Assembly: GCA_035697245.1 (NCBI GenBank)
Contig: DASSDH010000044.1
Location: 1-38,080, forward strand
Source: JACVRX01 sp035697245
GTDB taxonomy: Bacteria > Actinomycetota > Actinomycetes > Jiangellales > Jiangellaceae
Reading direction: 5' to 3'
Length of the DNA: 38,080 bases
Shown here: piece by piece, positions 14,680 to 22,975 of the stretch
Numbering within the stretch: the first letter of the stretch is position 1
Layout: the number at the start of each line of letters is the position of its first letter
Notes under the pieces: model-generated
Seen by the model: only the letters and a program-made list of their open reading frames with translations
Databases searched by the model: none
What the model was told of the DNA's origin: nothing
Made by a program: the position numbers and the translations under genes

Positions 14680-16521
14680 ATGTCGTCAGTGACCGACCAG
14701 TCAGATCAGGTGACCCTGCGCGAGGGCCTTCGCGTGCTGGCACGGGCGATCCGGGACGAGCCGGCGATCTTCGCGGTAGCAGTCGCGGGCAGCGCGGTGT
14801 ACGGGGTGATGACCGGTCTCGCGGCGGTCGTGATCGGCCGGATCACCGACGACGTGATCGTGCCGGCGTTTCAGCAGGGCCAGACCACGACGTCCGCGCT
14901 GGCACTGGCGGCGCTCGCGATCATCGCAGTCTCGACCCTCAAGGCCGCCGGGATCGTGGTCCGCCGGTACTACGCCGGTGTGATGCAGTACCGCCTGCAG
15001 GCTTCGTATCGCCGTCAGGTCACGCGCCGATACCTCGGATTGCCGCTGTCCTGGCACCACCAGCACCCCACGGGCGTGCTGTTGTCGAACGCGAACGCGG
15101 ACGTCGAGGCGAGCTGGTACCCGATCGCACCGTTCCCGATGGCGATCGGGGTCTTTTTCATGCTGGCCTTCGCCATCGTCTCGATGGTGCTCACCGACGC
15201 AGCCCTCGCCGCCGTCGGATTGCTGGTCTTCCCGGCGATCCTGCTGATCAACCTGCTGTACCAGCGGCGCCTTTCGCCGTTGGCGACCCGCGCACAGGCG
15301 CTGAAGGGAGAGCTGTCCGGCATCGCCCACGAGTCCTTCGACGGCGCGCTGGTCGTCAAGGCGCTCGGCCGTGAGGCCGACGAAACCGCCCGGTTCGGTG
15401 CCGCGGCACGCGAACTGCGCGACGCGAATGTCGCGGTGGGCCGGGTCAGGGGGGCCTTCGACCCGGTGCTGGAAGCGCTGCCCAGCTTCGGCGTACTCGC
15501 AGTGCTGCTGGTGGGGTCTGCCCGGATCGCCGCCGGGACCCTCGACCCCGGGGCCGTCGTCTCGGTTGCCTATCTGCTGATGGTGGTGGCCTTTCCGGTC
15601 CGGGCGATCGGCTGGGTCCTGGGCGAGCTACCCCGCGCGGCTGTGGGGTGGCGACGGGTCGAACGTGTCCTGCGGGTCAGCGGTGCCTTGCCGTATGGCG
15701 ACGCCGCGCTTCCCGACGCGACGGATCCGGCCGACGTGCGGGTGCGCGAGGTGTCGTTCGCGTACGTCGACGACCGTGACGTGCTCCATGGGCTCACTCT
15801 GGACGTCGCGCCGGGACGCACCGTTGCTGTTGTGGGTCCGACCGGCTCCGGAAAGTCGAGCCTGGCCGGTCTTCTGGTCCGGCTCGTGGATCCCCGGACC
15901 GGTGAGGTGCTCGTCGACGGCGTCGATGTGCGTCGGCTGGCACGCGGCGAGGTAGCCGAATCCGCCGCGCTTGTGTTCCAGCAGGCGTTCGTGTTCGAGG
16001 ACAGCGTGCGTGAAAACGTCGCCCTCGGCCGTCTGGTGTCCGATGAGGAGGTCTGGGCCGCGCTACGCCTCGCGCAAGCGGATCGGTTCGTGAGGGCGTT
16101 GCCCGACGGTCTCGACGCGGTCATCGGCGAACGTGGTGCCACTCTCTCCGGCGGCCAACGACAACGGCTGGCACTGGCCCGCGCGCTCGTGCGTCGCCCG
16201 CGGCTGCTGATCATGGATGACGCGACGAGCGCAGTCGACCCGGAGGTCGAGCGACGCATCCTGGCCGGCCTGCGCGATGCCGAACTGCCGGCGACCGTGG
16301 TCGTGGTGGCGTACCGGCGAGCCACGATCATCCTGGCCGACGACGTCGTCTACATCGAGCACGGCCGCATCGTCGGCCGCGGCACGCACGACGAGCTCAT
16401 GACGTCGGTGGACGGCTACCGGAACCTGCTCACCGCCTACGAGCGAGACGCCGCGGAGCGGGCGGCTTTGTGGGCGGATGAAGACGACGACCTGCTGACT
16501 GGGGAGGAGGTGGCCAGGTGA
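14680..16521 (+). CDS. ABC exporter half-transporter, degenerate-site subunit
   Basis: A 613-residue half-transporter: six-helix exporter domain (about 15-320), then a nucleotide-binding domain. Walker A is GPTGSGKSS with K392 and the signature is LSGGQ (489-493). Two catalytic positions are altered: the Walker B glutamate is D514 in LLIMDDATSAVD, and the H-loop histidine is Y545 in VVVAYRRATI. This is the pattern of the degenerate subunit in heterodimeric exporters such as TM287/288. The partner gene follows with a GTGA overlap. The substrate is unknown; the location between hisF and hisI is no proof of a link to amino acids. ATG 14680 is chosen with only a weak GAGAGA upstream. Confidence 0.92.
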   Translation: MSSVTDQSDQVTLREGLRVLARAIRDEPAIFAVAVAGSAVYGVMTGLAAVVIGRITDDVIVPAFQQGQTTTSALALAALAIIAVSTLKAAGIVVRRYYAGVMQYRLQASYRRQVTRRYLGLPLSWHHQHPTGVLLSNANADVEASWYPIAPFPMAIGVFFMLAFAIVSMVLTDAALAAVGLLVFPAILLINLLYQRRLSPLATRAQALKGELSGIAHESFDGALVVKALGREADETARFGAAARELRDANVAVGRVRGAFDPVLEALPSFGVLAVLLVGSARIAAGTLDPGAVVSVAYLLMVVAFPVRAIGWVLGELPRAAVGWRRVERVLRVSGALPYGDAALPDATDPADVRVREVSFAYVDDRDVLHGLTLDVAPGRTVAVVGPTGSGKSSLAGLLVRLVDPRTGEVLVDGVDVRRLARGEVAESAALVFQQAFVFEDSVRENVALGRLVSDEEVWAALRLAQADRFVRALPDGLDAVIGERGATLSGGQRQRLALARALVRRPRLLIMDDATSAVDPEVERRILAGLRDAELPATVVVVAYRRATIILADDVVYIEHGRIVGRGTHDELMTSVDGYRNLLTAYERDAAERAALWADEDDDLLTGEEVAR

Positions 16522-18305
16522 CAGCGACGGACACCTCGAGTGTCGGCCACGGAACGGACTCCGCCGTCGAAACGATCCGTCGGGGACTGTCGTACTCGCC
16601 GGAGATCCGGGCCGGCCTCGGCCTCACCCTCGTCCTGGCGCTGGTGGCAACCGCCGGGCGGGTCGTGGTGCCGATCGCGGTGCAGCAAACGGTCGACCGG
16701 GGATTACTGAACCCTGCAGGGCCGGACCTCGGGTTCGTCCGGTGGATGTGCCTGGCGGCCGGTATCGCGGTTCTGGTCACGGCCGGCTGCGCCTACCTGA
16801 TGAACGTCCGTCTGTTCCGGGCCAGCGAGTCGGGTCTCGCGACCCTGCGCACCATCGCGTTTCGGCATGTGCACGACCTCTCGGTGCTCACGCAGAACAC
16901 GGAACGACGCGGTTCGCTGGTCTCACGGGTGACCAGCGACGTCGACACGCTGTCGCAGTTCGTCCAATGGGCCGGCCTGCTGTTCGTCGTGAGCCTCGGG
17001 CAGCTGATCGTGGCGACGGTGATCATGGCCGTGTACTCATGGCAGCTCACCGTGCTGGTGTGGATCTGCTTCCTTCCGCTCTTTGTGCTTCTCCGCTTCT
17101 TCCAGCGCCGGGTCTCGGCGGCCTACGGCGTGGTCCGCGAGCGGGTGGGCGAGATGCTCGGTGCCATCTCCGAGTCAGTCGTCGGTGCCGAGGTGGTCCG
17201 GGCGTACAGCATCGAGGACCGAACCCAGCAGCGCATCGACGCCGCGGTGGACCGCCATCGGCGCGCCGCCACCCATGCCCAGAGGCTGGTCGCGATGTCG
17301 TTCTCCACCGGCGAAGTCGTCGCGGGAGTAGCAAACGCCACAGTGGTCGTGGTCGGTGTGCTGCTGGGTTTGGCGGGCGAGCTCACTCTCGGTGCGCTCC
17401 TGGCCTTCCTGTTCCTCGTCACGTTGTTCGTCGGGCCGGTGCAGGTGGGGACGGAGGTACTCAACGAGGCGCAGAACGCCGTCGCCGGCTGGCGGCGGGT
17501 CCTCGGGGTGCTGGACACGCCTGCCGATGTCGCGGATCCCGGTACCGCCGGTGTCGCACTGCCGCGAGGACCGATCGAGGTCCGCTTCGAACAGGTCTCG
17601 TACGCGTACCCGGATGGACCGACCGTGCTGCATCGGGTGGATGCACAAATCCCGCCTCGCTCACGGATCGCCATCGTGGGAGAGACCGGCTCGGGCAAGA
17701 CGACGTTCGCAAAGCTGCTCACCCGGCTGATGGACCCGGTCGAAGGTGTGGTGCTCGTCGATGGCGTCGACCTTCGGCAGATCCGGTTCGCCTCGCTTCG
17801 GGACCGGGTCGTGATGGTGCCACAGGAGGGCTTCCTGTTCGACGACACCATGGCCGCGAACGTCCGCTACGGCCGGCCGGGAGCCTCCGACGAGGAGGTG
17901 CGGCTGGCCCTGACCGAGCTGGGGCTGGCCGACTGGCTCGACGGCTTGCTGATGGGGCTGGACACGCCGGTGGGTCAACGAGGGGAGTCGCTCTCGGCGG
18001 GCGAGCGGCAGCTCGTTGCGCTGGCCCGCGCCTACCTGGCCGACCCCGACCTGCTCGTCCTCGATGAGGCGACGAGCGCCGTCGACCCAGCGACCGAGGT
18101 GCGGCTCGCGCGGGCACTGGAAGGGATCACGCGCGGCCGGACCGCGGTGACAATCGCACATCGGCTCTCGACTGCAGAAGCCGCCGACGAGGTGTTCGTC
18201 TTCGACGACGGTCGGCTGGTCGAGCGCGGCCGGCACACCGAGCTGGTCGGCGCGGGCGGGGTCTATGCACGCTTGCACGCAGCATGGACGACCCAGGCAC
18301 GCTGA
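16518..18305 (+). CDS. ABC exporter half-transporter, catalytic subunit
   Basis: A 595-residue partner of the preceding subunit. Six membrane helices (about 35-320) precede a nucleotide-binding domain with Walker A GETGSGKTT (K394), Walker B LLVLDEATSAVD (E517) and an intact H-loop histidine (H548 in TIAHRLST). Its signature motif is altered to LSAGE (492-496). Paired with the upstream protein this gives one complete ATP site (this Walker A/B and H-loop plus the partner LSGGQ) and one impaired site. GTG 16518 overlaps the previous stop. The gene converges on the lipoprotein gene 26 bases away. Confidence 0.93.
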   Translation: MTATDTSSVGHGTDSAVETIRRGLSYSPEIRAGLGLTLVLALVATAGRVVVPIAVQQTVDRGLLNPAGPDLGFVRWMCLAAGIAVLVTAGCAYLMNVRLFRASESGLATLRTIAFRHVHDLSVLTQNTERRGSLVSRVTSDVDTLSQFVQWAGLLFVVSLGQLIVATVIMAVYSWQLTVLVWICFLPLFVLLRFFQRRVSAAYGVVRERVGEMLGAISESVVGAEVVRAYSIEDRTQQRIDAAVDRHRRAATHAQRLVAMSFSTGEVVAGVANATVVVVGVLLGLAGELTLGALLAFLFLVTLFVGPVQVGTEVLNEAQNAVAGWRRVLGVLDTPADVADPGTAGVALPRGPIEVRFEQVSYAYPDGPTVLHRVDAQIPPRSRIAIVGETGSGKTTFAKLLTRLMDPVEGVVLVDGVDLRQIRFASLRDRVVMVPQEGFLFDDTMAANVRYGRPGASDEEVRLALTELGLADWLDGLLMGLDTPVGQRGESLSAGERQLVALARAYLADPDLLVLDEATSAVDPATEVRLARALEGITRGRTAVTIAHRLSTAEAADEVFVFDDGRLVERGRHTELVGAGGVYARLHAAWTTQAR

Positions 18306-18331
18306 TCAGTCGGGGGATCTCGCGGGTGACG

Positions 18332-18817
18332 TCATCGCTGGGCCCCACGCAGGCTGCCGGAGATCTCTTCGGCCGGGTCGTAGACCGTACAGAGCACGGC
18401 CCGGTCACCGTCGTTCCAGCTCTGCTCGGTCGGAGTCAGAAACCCAACGTCGAGGACCGATTCCTCGTACGAAATCCCGACGAACTCGTCGAACTGCGCG
18501 ATGCAGAGCTTCTGAGCGGTCGCCTCGACGATGTCCATGCCGGGAAAGGCGCCGTCGGGGATCGAGCCCGAGGCGAAGATCTCGTCGCTGTGCGGTTCGG
18601 AGCACGGGGAAGCCTCGATGGTGTCAAGCTCGGTCGCATCCTGGAAATCGGCGAGGCAATCTCCGACGTCGAGATCGAACACGTCCACCTCACCGGATTC
18701 GGCCGACTCGCCGGTCCCTGAGTCGTCAGCGGACCCGCAACCGGCGATTGCCACGGCGACCAGGATGACCGCCGAACCACAGAATCGACGGAACGTGCGC
18801 TGACGTTCACCAGACAT
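18332..18817 (-). CDS. Lipoprotein with a septum-formation-like domain
   Basis: A 161-residue predicted lipoprotein. The N terminus has basic residues, a hydrophobic stretch and the lipobox AIAGC, followed by a Ser/Asp/Glu-rich linker. The rest (DVGDCLAD, PCSEPHSDEIFA, LCIAQFDEF, VLCTVYDP) resembles the small actinobacterial Septum_form domain, named from context and with no established biochemical role. Four cysteines after the lipobox may form two disulfides. ATG 18817 gives a proper signal peptide; a longer frame upstream was rejected because it would bury the signal. The gene is antisense to its neighbours, separating the ABC exporter from hisI. Confidence 0.85.
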   Translation of the reverse strand: MSGERQRTFRRFCGSAVILVAVAIAGCGSADDSGTGESAESGEVDVFDLDVGDCLADFQDATELDTIEASPCSEPHSDEIFASGSIPDGAFPGMDIVEATAQKLCIAQFDEFVGISYEESVLDVGFLTPTEQSWNDGDRAVLCTVYDPAEEISGSLRGAQR

Positions 18818-18925
18818 GCCTGTGTTCCTCGTTCCCCGAACTGGCCGGTGTGCGGAGCGCATTCGACCATGATGGTCGACTGCCTGCAACAACGAGCCGG
18901 CCCGGCATCGCGTTGAGGGCTCGGG

Positions 18926-18937
18926 AACAATGGCCGG
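18926..18937 (+). promoter_or_regulatory. Possible leaderless promoter of hisI-trpE
   Basis: AACAAT at 18926-18931 lies six bases before ATG 18938, the same spacing as the better -10 boxes in this window, but the first base differs from TAnnnT. There is no ribosome site before the ATG, which favours a leaderless start. No -35 element at proper spacing. Confidence 0.35.
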
Positions 18938-19297
18938 ATGCCCGGCCTGAACGCCGCTCTTTCCGCACGGCTCAAGCGTGACCCGGACGGTCTCGTCGCT
19001 ACGGTCGTGCAGCAGCACGACACCGGCGAGGTGCTCATGCTGGCCTGGATGAACGATGAGGCGTTGCACCGCACGCTGACCACCGGGCGGGCAACCTACT
19101 GGAGTAGGAGCCGGCAACAACTCTGGGTCAAGGGCGAAACCTCAGGACACCGGCAATGGGTCCGGGAGGTGCGCCTGGACTGCGACGGTGACGCGGTGCT
19201 GCTCAAGGTCGCCCAGGAGGGTCCTGCCTGCCACACCGGGGCGCGTACCTGCTTCGACGGAGGCCTGCTCCCCGCGGTTTTCGGAACGGCATCGTGA
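18938..19297 (+). CDS. hisI: Phosphoribosyl-AMP cyclohydrolase
   Basis: HisI opens the purine ring of phosphoribosyl-AMP, the third step of histidine synthesis, with zinc. The 119-residue length fits a monofunctional enzyme. Signatures: MLAWMNDEAL, TGRATYWSRSRQQLW, the metal motif LDCDGDAVL and GPACHTGARTCF. The gene is separated from the main his run by the exporter and lipoprotein genes and instead overlaps trpE, so it is expressed with tryptophan synthesis. HisE is not fused and is not in this window. Confidence 0.97.
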   Translation: MPGLNAALSARLKRDPDGLVATVVQQHDTGEVLMLAWMNDEALHRTLTTGRATYWSRSRQQLWVKGETSGHRQWVREVRLDCDGDAVLLKVAQEGPACHTGARTCFDGGLLPAVFGTAS

Positions 19298-20841
19298 TGG
19301 ATCTCCCCGCGGCGCCGAGCCTCGACGCGTTCCGGGTGCTCGCGAAGGACCGTCGGGTGATTCCGGTGACACGCCGCCTGCTCGGCGACGGTGAAACCCC
19401 GGTGGGGGTCTACCAGAAGCTGGCCGGGAGCCGGCCGGGAACGTTCCTGCTGGAGTCCGCGGAGCACGGTGGAGTCTGGTCCCGATACTCGTTCGTCGGC
19501 GCCCGCTCGTCGGCCGTGCTCTCCGAGAGGGACGGGCACGCCGTCTGGCATGGAACCGCACCGGTCGGCATGCCGGCTGGCGGCGACCCATGGCAGGCGG
19601 TCCGGGGAACCCTTGCGGCACTGCACACGTCGCGGCTCCCCGACCTGCCACCGCTGACAGGTGGTTTGGTCGGGTACGTGTCGTACGACGCGGTTCGCCG
19701 TCTCGAGCGGCTGCCGGAACTGGCCGACGACGACCTCGGGCTACCGGAGATCGCGTTCCTGCTCGCCACCGACCTGGCCGTTCTCGACCACGAGGACGGC
19801 ACGGTGCTGCTCGTCGCCAACGCCGTCAACTGGGACGACACCGACGAACGCGTCGACGAGGCCTGGGACAACGCGGTCGGCCGGCTGGACCGGATGACCG
19901 AGGAGATCGCTGCCCCCACGGCCGCGTCCGTCGCCTCCTACGATCCCTCGGCCGAGTCGCGGCACGTCAGCCGCACGGCACAGCCGGACTATCTTGCGGC
20001 CATCGGTCGGGCCAAGGAGGAGATCCGGGCCGGCGAGGCGTTCCAGGTCGTGGTCTCCCAGCGGTTCGAAGCGACGACCTCGGCCGACGCTCTCGACATC
20101 TACCGGGTGCTGCGGCAGAGCAACCCGAGCCCGTACATGTACCTGCTCCGGCTGCCCGGACGGGACGGCGGCCCGGACGGCGGCTTCGACGTGGTCGGCT
20201 CGAGTCCAGAAGCGTTGGTCAAGGTGCACGGCAATCGGGCGATGACACACCCCATTGCCGGCACCAGGTGGCGGGGAGATACGCCCGAAGCCGATGCGGC
20301 GCTCGCCACCGAACTGCTTGCCGACCCCAAGGAGCGCGCCGAGCACCTGATGCTGGTCGACCTGGCGCGCAACGACCTCGGGCGGGTCTGCGAGCCGGGC
20401 ACGGTGGAGGTGGTGGACTTCATGACTGTCCGCCGGTACAGCCATGTGATGCACATCGAGTCGACAGTCGTCGGGGAGGTCGCCGCCGACCGCGCCGCCA
20501 TCGACGTGCTGGCCGCGTGCTTTCCGGCTGGAACGCTCTCCGGCGCGCCCAAGCCGCGCGCCATGGAGCTCATCGAAGAGCTCGAACCGACCCGCCGCGG
20601 GGTCTACGGCGGAGTCGTCGGCTACCTCGACTTTGCCGGCGATCTCGACGTCGCCATCGCGATCCGCACGGCGGTCGTGCGCAACGGTGTCGCCTACGTC
20701 CAGGCCGGCGGAGGCGTCGTCGCCGACTCCGACCCGCAAGCGGAGGACACCGAGAGCCGGAACAAGGCTGCGGCCGTGCTCCGCGCGGTGGCCGTCGCCG
20801 AGTCCATCCGGCCGGTCATTGCGGATAACGAAACATCGTGA
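19294..20841 (+). CDS. trpE: Anthranilate synthase component I
   Basis: TrpE converts chorismate and ammonia to anthranilate, the first step of tryptophan synthesis. The protein has 515 residues. The N-terminal LLESAEHGG and SRYSF are the region that binds feedback tryptophan. The chorismate-binding half shows FQVVVSQRFE, GSSPEALV, PIAGT, EHLMLVDLARNDLGRV and FPAGTLSGAPKPRAME. The start is GTG 19294 overlapping the hisI stop, with ATG 19297 directly after it as an alternative. The glutaminase partner TrpG and TrpD are not in the window. The tight join to hisI leaves no room for a leader-peptide attenuator before trpE. Confidence 0.97.
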   Translation: MMDLPAAPSLDAFRVLAKDRRVIPVTRRLLGDGETPVGVYQKLAGSRPGTFLLESAEHGGVWSRYSFVGARSSAVLSERDGHAVWHGTAPVGMPAGGDPWQAVRGTLAALHTSRLPDLPPLTGGLVGYVSYDAVRRLERLPELADDDLGLPEIAFLLATDLAVLDHEDGTVLLVANAVNWDDTDERVDEAWDNAVGRLDRMTEEIAAPTAASVASYDPSAESRHVSRTAQPDYLAAIGRAKEEIRAGEAFQVVVSQRFEATTSADALDIYRVLRQSNPSPYMYLLRLPGRDGGPDGGFDVVGSSPEALVKVHGNRAMTHPIAGTRWRGDTPEADAALATELLADPKERAEHLMLVDLARNDLGRVCEPGTVEVVDFMTVRRYSHVMHIESTVVGEVAADRAAIDVLAACFPAGTLSGAPKPRAMELIEELEPTRRGVYGGVVGYLDFAGDLDVAIAIRTAVVRNGVAYVQAGGGVVADSDPQAEDTESRNKAAAVLRAVAVAESIRPVIADNETS

Positions 20842-21398
20842 GCGAGCGCACGAGCCGCCGGGAGATGGTGCTCGTCCTGATCCTGCTCATCGCCGGCGCG
20901 ATTCTGGCTCTGGTCGCGACGGCCCTGCCCTGGGGGTGGGCGCACCTCGACGGCGGCGGCAGGCTTCCCGTGTCCGGCCGCGAGGTCGCACCGGACTACC
21001 AGGTGCTCCCGCTGCTCGCGCTGGCATCGGTGGTCGGCGTTGTGGCGACCCGACGCGTCGGTCGGGTCCTCGTCGGTTTGGTCCTTGCCGTCACGGCCGT
21101 CCGTGCCGCTCTCTCGTCAAGGTTGCTCGGGGACTCGCTCACCGACGATGTCCGCGACTGGGCGATCGAGGCCGGTCACGACGTCCTCGGGGTGACCGGT
21201 GCCTCGGCGGAAGTGAACTGGTACCTGATCGCTAGTGTGCTGATCTTCGTGGCCGGGGGGTGGATCGCGGTTCGCGGCCCGGGGTGGCCGAGCGTGGGCA
21301 GGCGGTACGAACGGACGCCACAGCCGCCCCCCGCGGAGCGCCTGACGTCGCGTGAAACCTGGGACGCCTTGGACCGCGGGGACGACCCGACGACGTGA
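20838..21398 (+). CDS. Trp-operon-associated membrane protein (TIGR02234-like)
   Basis: A 186-residue protein with four hydrophobic segments: VLILLIAGAILALVATALPW, LLALASVVGVVATR, VLVGLVLAVTAVRAAL and YLIASVLIFVAGGWIAV. A hydrophilic tail rich in Pro, Arg and Asp follows. An N-terminal helix ending in ALPW and a WxxVxG-like tract are typical of the actinobacterial Trp-associated membrane family, found directly after trpE. Its function is unknown; a part in tryptophan transport has been assumed only from context. GTG 20838 overlaps the trpE stop (GTGA). Confidence 0.85.
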   Translation: MSERTSRREMVLVLILLIAGAILALVATALPWGWAHLDGGGRLPVSGREVAPDYQVLPLLALASVVGVVATRRVGRVLVGLVLAVTAVRAALSSRLLGDSLTDDVRDWAIEAGHDVLGVTGASAEVNWYLIASVLIFVAGGWIAVRGPGWPSVGRRYERTPQPPPAERLTSRETWDALDRGDDPTT

Positions 21399-21464
21399 GC
21401 AACAGCGGACAAAATGCGTTCCGAGCGGGCACAATGAGGGAAGAATCGCGGCAGAGGAGCGCAG

Positions 21465-21725
21465 ATGGGCCAGAACAGCTACGGCAACGACCATGGCAAC
21501 ACTCCGGCCGCATGGACCGCCGTGATCATCATGATCATCGGGTTTGTGGTGGGCGCCATCGCGGTCATCTTGCTCAACTGGCCGCTGTTCTGGATCGGCG
21601 GGGTCGGTGTCGTGGTCCTCGGTGCGATCGTCGGCAAGGTCATGCAGATGATGGGCATGGGGCAGCCGCTGCCGACCGAGCAGGATGCGTCGGGCGTTCC
21701 AGCCACGGTGGACGACGTCGCCTAG
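21465..21725 (+). CDS. Small HGxxPAAW-type membrane protein (DUF6704-like)
   Basis: An 86-residue protein with two transmembrane helices (about 20-39 and 44-62) and the N-terminal motif HGNTPAAWTAV that marks a small actinobacterial family of unknown role, usually found in trp clusters. A GAGGAG ribosome site about five bases upstream supports ATG 21465. The Met-rich stretch KVMQMMGMGQ after the second helix is notable. The 66-base gap before it contains CACAAT, a possible weak -10. Confidence 0.85.
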   Translation: MGQNSYGNDHGNTPAAWTAVIIMIIGFVVGAIAVILLNWPLFWIGGVGVVVLGAIVGKVMQMMGMGQPLPTEQDASGVPATVDDVA

Positions 21726-21728
21726 GCC

Positions 21729-22061
21729 ATGGACGCCGGGCGGTCCGGTCGTGACCTCCCGCCGGTTACTGTCGGTGAGGTGACCCTGGATGTCGCTGGT
21801 CGGCGCGCGGTCGCAGCCGGGCGAGAGGTCCAGCTCACCGCAACCCAGTCCGCGTTGCTCGCTCACCTGATGGGTCGCCCCGGGCATGTCTGCAGCCGGG
21901 CTGAATTGATGAGCGAGGTGTGGGGATACCCGGCGATGACCCGGACCCGGACCGTCGACGTCCATGTCGCGGAACTACGCGCCAAGCTCGGTGCGGCGTT
22001 GCGAATCCGGACCGTCCGGGGTGTCGGGTACGGCGTCGATCTGCCCAGCCCGTCTGGCTGA
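21729..22061 (+). CDS. Orphan OmpR/PhoB-type winged-helix DNA-binding protein without receiver
   Basis: The 110-residue product is a single Trans_reg_C winged-helix domain (about 14-105). Recognisable parts are the beta-sheet start VGEVTLDVAGRRAVA, TATQSALLAHLMGRPGHVCSR, the helix SRAELMSEVWG, the recognition helix RTVDVHVAELRAKLG and the wing IRTVRGVGYG. There is no room for a receiver domain upstream, since the previous gene ends three bases before this ATG. It should bind DNA but cannot be controlled by Asp phosphorylation. It lies directly upstream of trpC, whose promoter region holds an inverted repeat. Ligand and target are unknown. Confidence 0.9.
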   Translation: MDAGRSGRDLPPVTVGEVTLDVAGRRAVAAGREVQLTATQSALLAHLMGRPGHVCSRAELMSEVWGYPAMTRTRTVDVHVAELRAKLGAALRIRTVRGVGYGVDLPSPSG

Positions 22062-22106
22062 CCTCGGCCGGACGCGCTGAGGGGGGTCGGAAGGCGAGGT
22101 GTGGAG

Positions 22107-22128
22107 CCGTCGCTACTCTTGGCGACGG
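22107..22128 (+). promoter_or_regulatory. Inverted repeat over a -10 box upstream of trpC
   Basis: CCGTCGC at 22107-22113 and GCGACGG at 22122-22128 are perfect inverted copies, eight bases apart. The centre is TACTCTTG, whose first six bases (22114-22119) match a TAnnnT -10 box. Transcription would start near 22126, about 28 bases before trpC. A dimeric repressor bound here would block the promoter; the neighbouring winged-helix protein is a candidate. As RNA it could instead form a hairpin on read-through transcripts. Confidence 0.5.
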
Positions 22129-22153
22129 CACGGCCCGGACATGCCCCCGACCG

Positions 22154-22975
22154 ATGGCGAGCAGTGTGAGCGTTCTCGACGAGATCCTCGACGGCGTTCG
22201 AGCCGACCTCGCCGAGCGACAGCGGCAGGTCTCTCTCGATGAGCTCAAAGCGAAGGCCGAGCGCCAGCCGCCGGCTCGTGACCCGATGCCGACGCTACGG
22301 GCCCCGGGCGTCTCGGTGATCGCCGAAGTCAAGCGCTCGAGTCCGTCGAAGGGCGACTTGGCGGAGATCAGCGACCCGGCCTCACTTGCCCGAGACTACG
22401 AGGCCGGCGGTGCCACGGCAATCAGCGTGTTGACCGAGCAGCGGCGCTTCGGAGGGACGTTGGACGACCTGCGAGCCGTCCGCGCGGCTGTCGAGACCCC
22501 CTTGTTGTGCAAGGACTTCATTCTGACGAGCTACCAGCTGTGGGAAGCGCGGGCCTGCGGCGCTGACCTCGCGCTCCTGTTGGTGGTGGCACTGGAACAA
22601 AACGCCCTGGTCGGCCTGGTCGAACGGGCCGAGTCGATCGGGCTCACCCCGCTCGTCGAGTGTCATACGGCGGACGAGATCGAGCGCGCGGTCGACGCGG
22701 GAGCGCGGCTGATCGGCGTCAACGCCAGGGACCTCACCACACTTCGCGTCGACACGGACACCTTCGAGCGGCTCGCCCCACTCATTCCGGACGGGATCGT
22801 CACCGTTGCGGAATCCGGTGTGCGCGGGCCGCGCGACGTCATCGAACTGGCCCGCGCCGGCGCCCATGCGGTCCTGGTGGGTGAGAGCCTGGTCAGGGGC
22901 AAGGAGCCGCGAACCGCCGTCGCCGATCTTGTGGCGGCAGGGGCCCACCCGGCGTTGCGCCAAGGCCGGTCGTGA
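22154..22975 (+). CDS. trpC: Indole-3-glycerol phosphate synthase
   Basis: TrpC closes the indole ring from CdRP. The 273-residue barrel shows the expected catalytic blocks: IAEVKRSSPSKGDL, ISVLTEQRRFGG, LLCKDFIL, LLLVVALE, PLVECHT, IGVNARDL and VAESGVRG. ATG 22154 is used; a GTG four codons later (22166) is an alternative and starts nearer the conserved sequence LDEIL. No TrpF domain is fused. The stop overlaps trpB (GTGA). Confidence 0.98.
   Translation: MASSVSVLDEILDGVRADLAERQRQVSLDELKAKAERQPPARDPMPTLRAPGVSVIAEVKRSSPSKGDLAEISDPASLARDYEAGGATAISVLTEQRRFGGTLDDLRAVRAAVETPLLCKDFILTSYQLWEARACGADLALLLVVALEQNALVGLVERAESIGLTPLVECHTADEIERAVDAGARLIGVNARDLTTLRVDTDTFERLAPLIPDGIVTVAESGVRGPRDVIELARAGAHAVLVGESLVRGKEPRTAVADLVAAGAHPALRQGRS

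Noticed and set aside
18818..19120. Longer N terminus for the minus-strand lipoprotein
   Set aside because: It would place about 100 residues before the lipoprotein signal and run into the hisI coding region; ATG 18817 gives a standard signal peptide.
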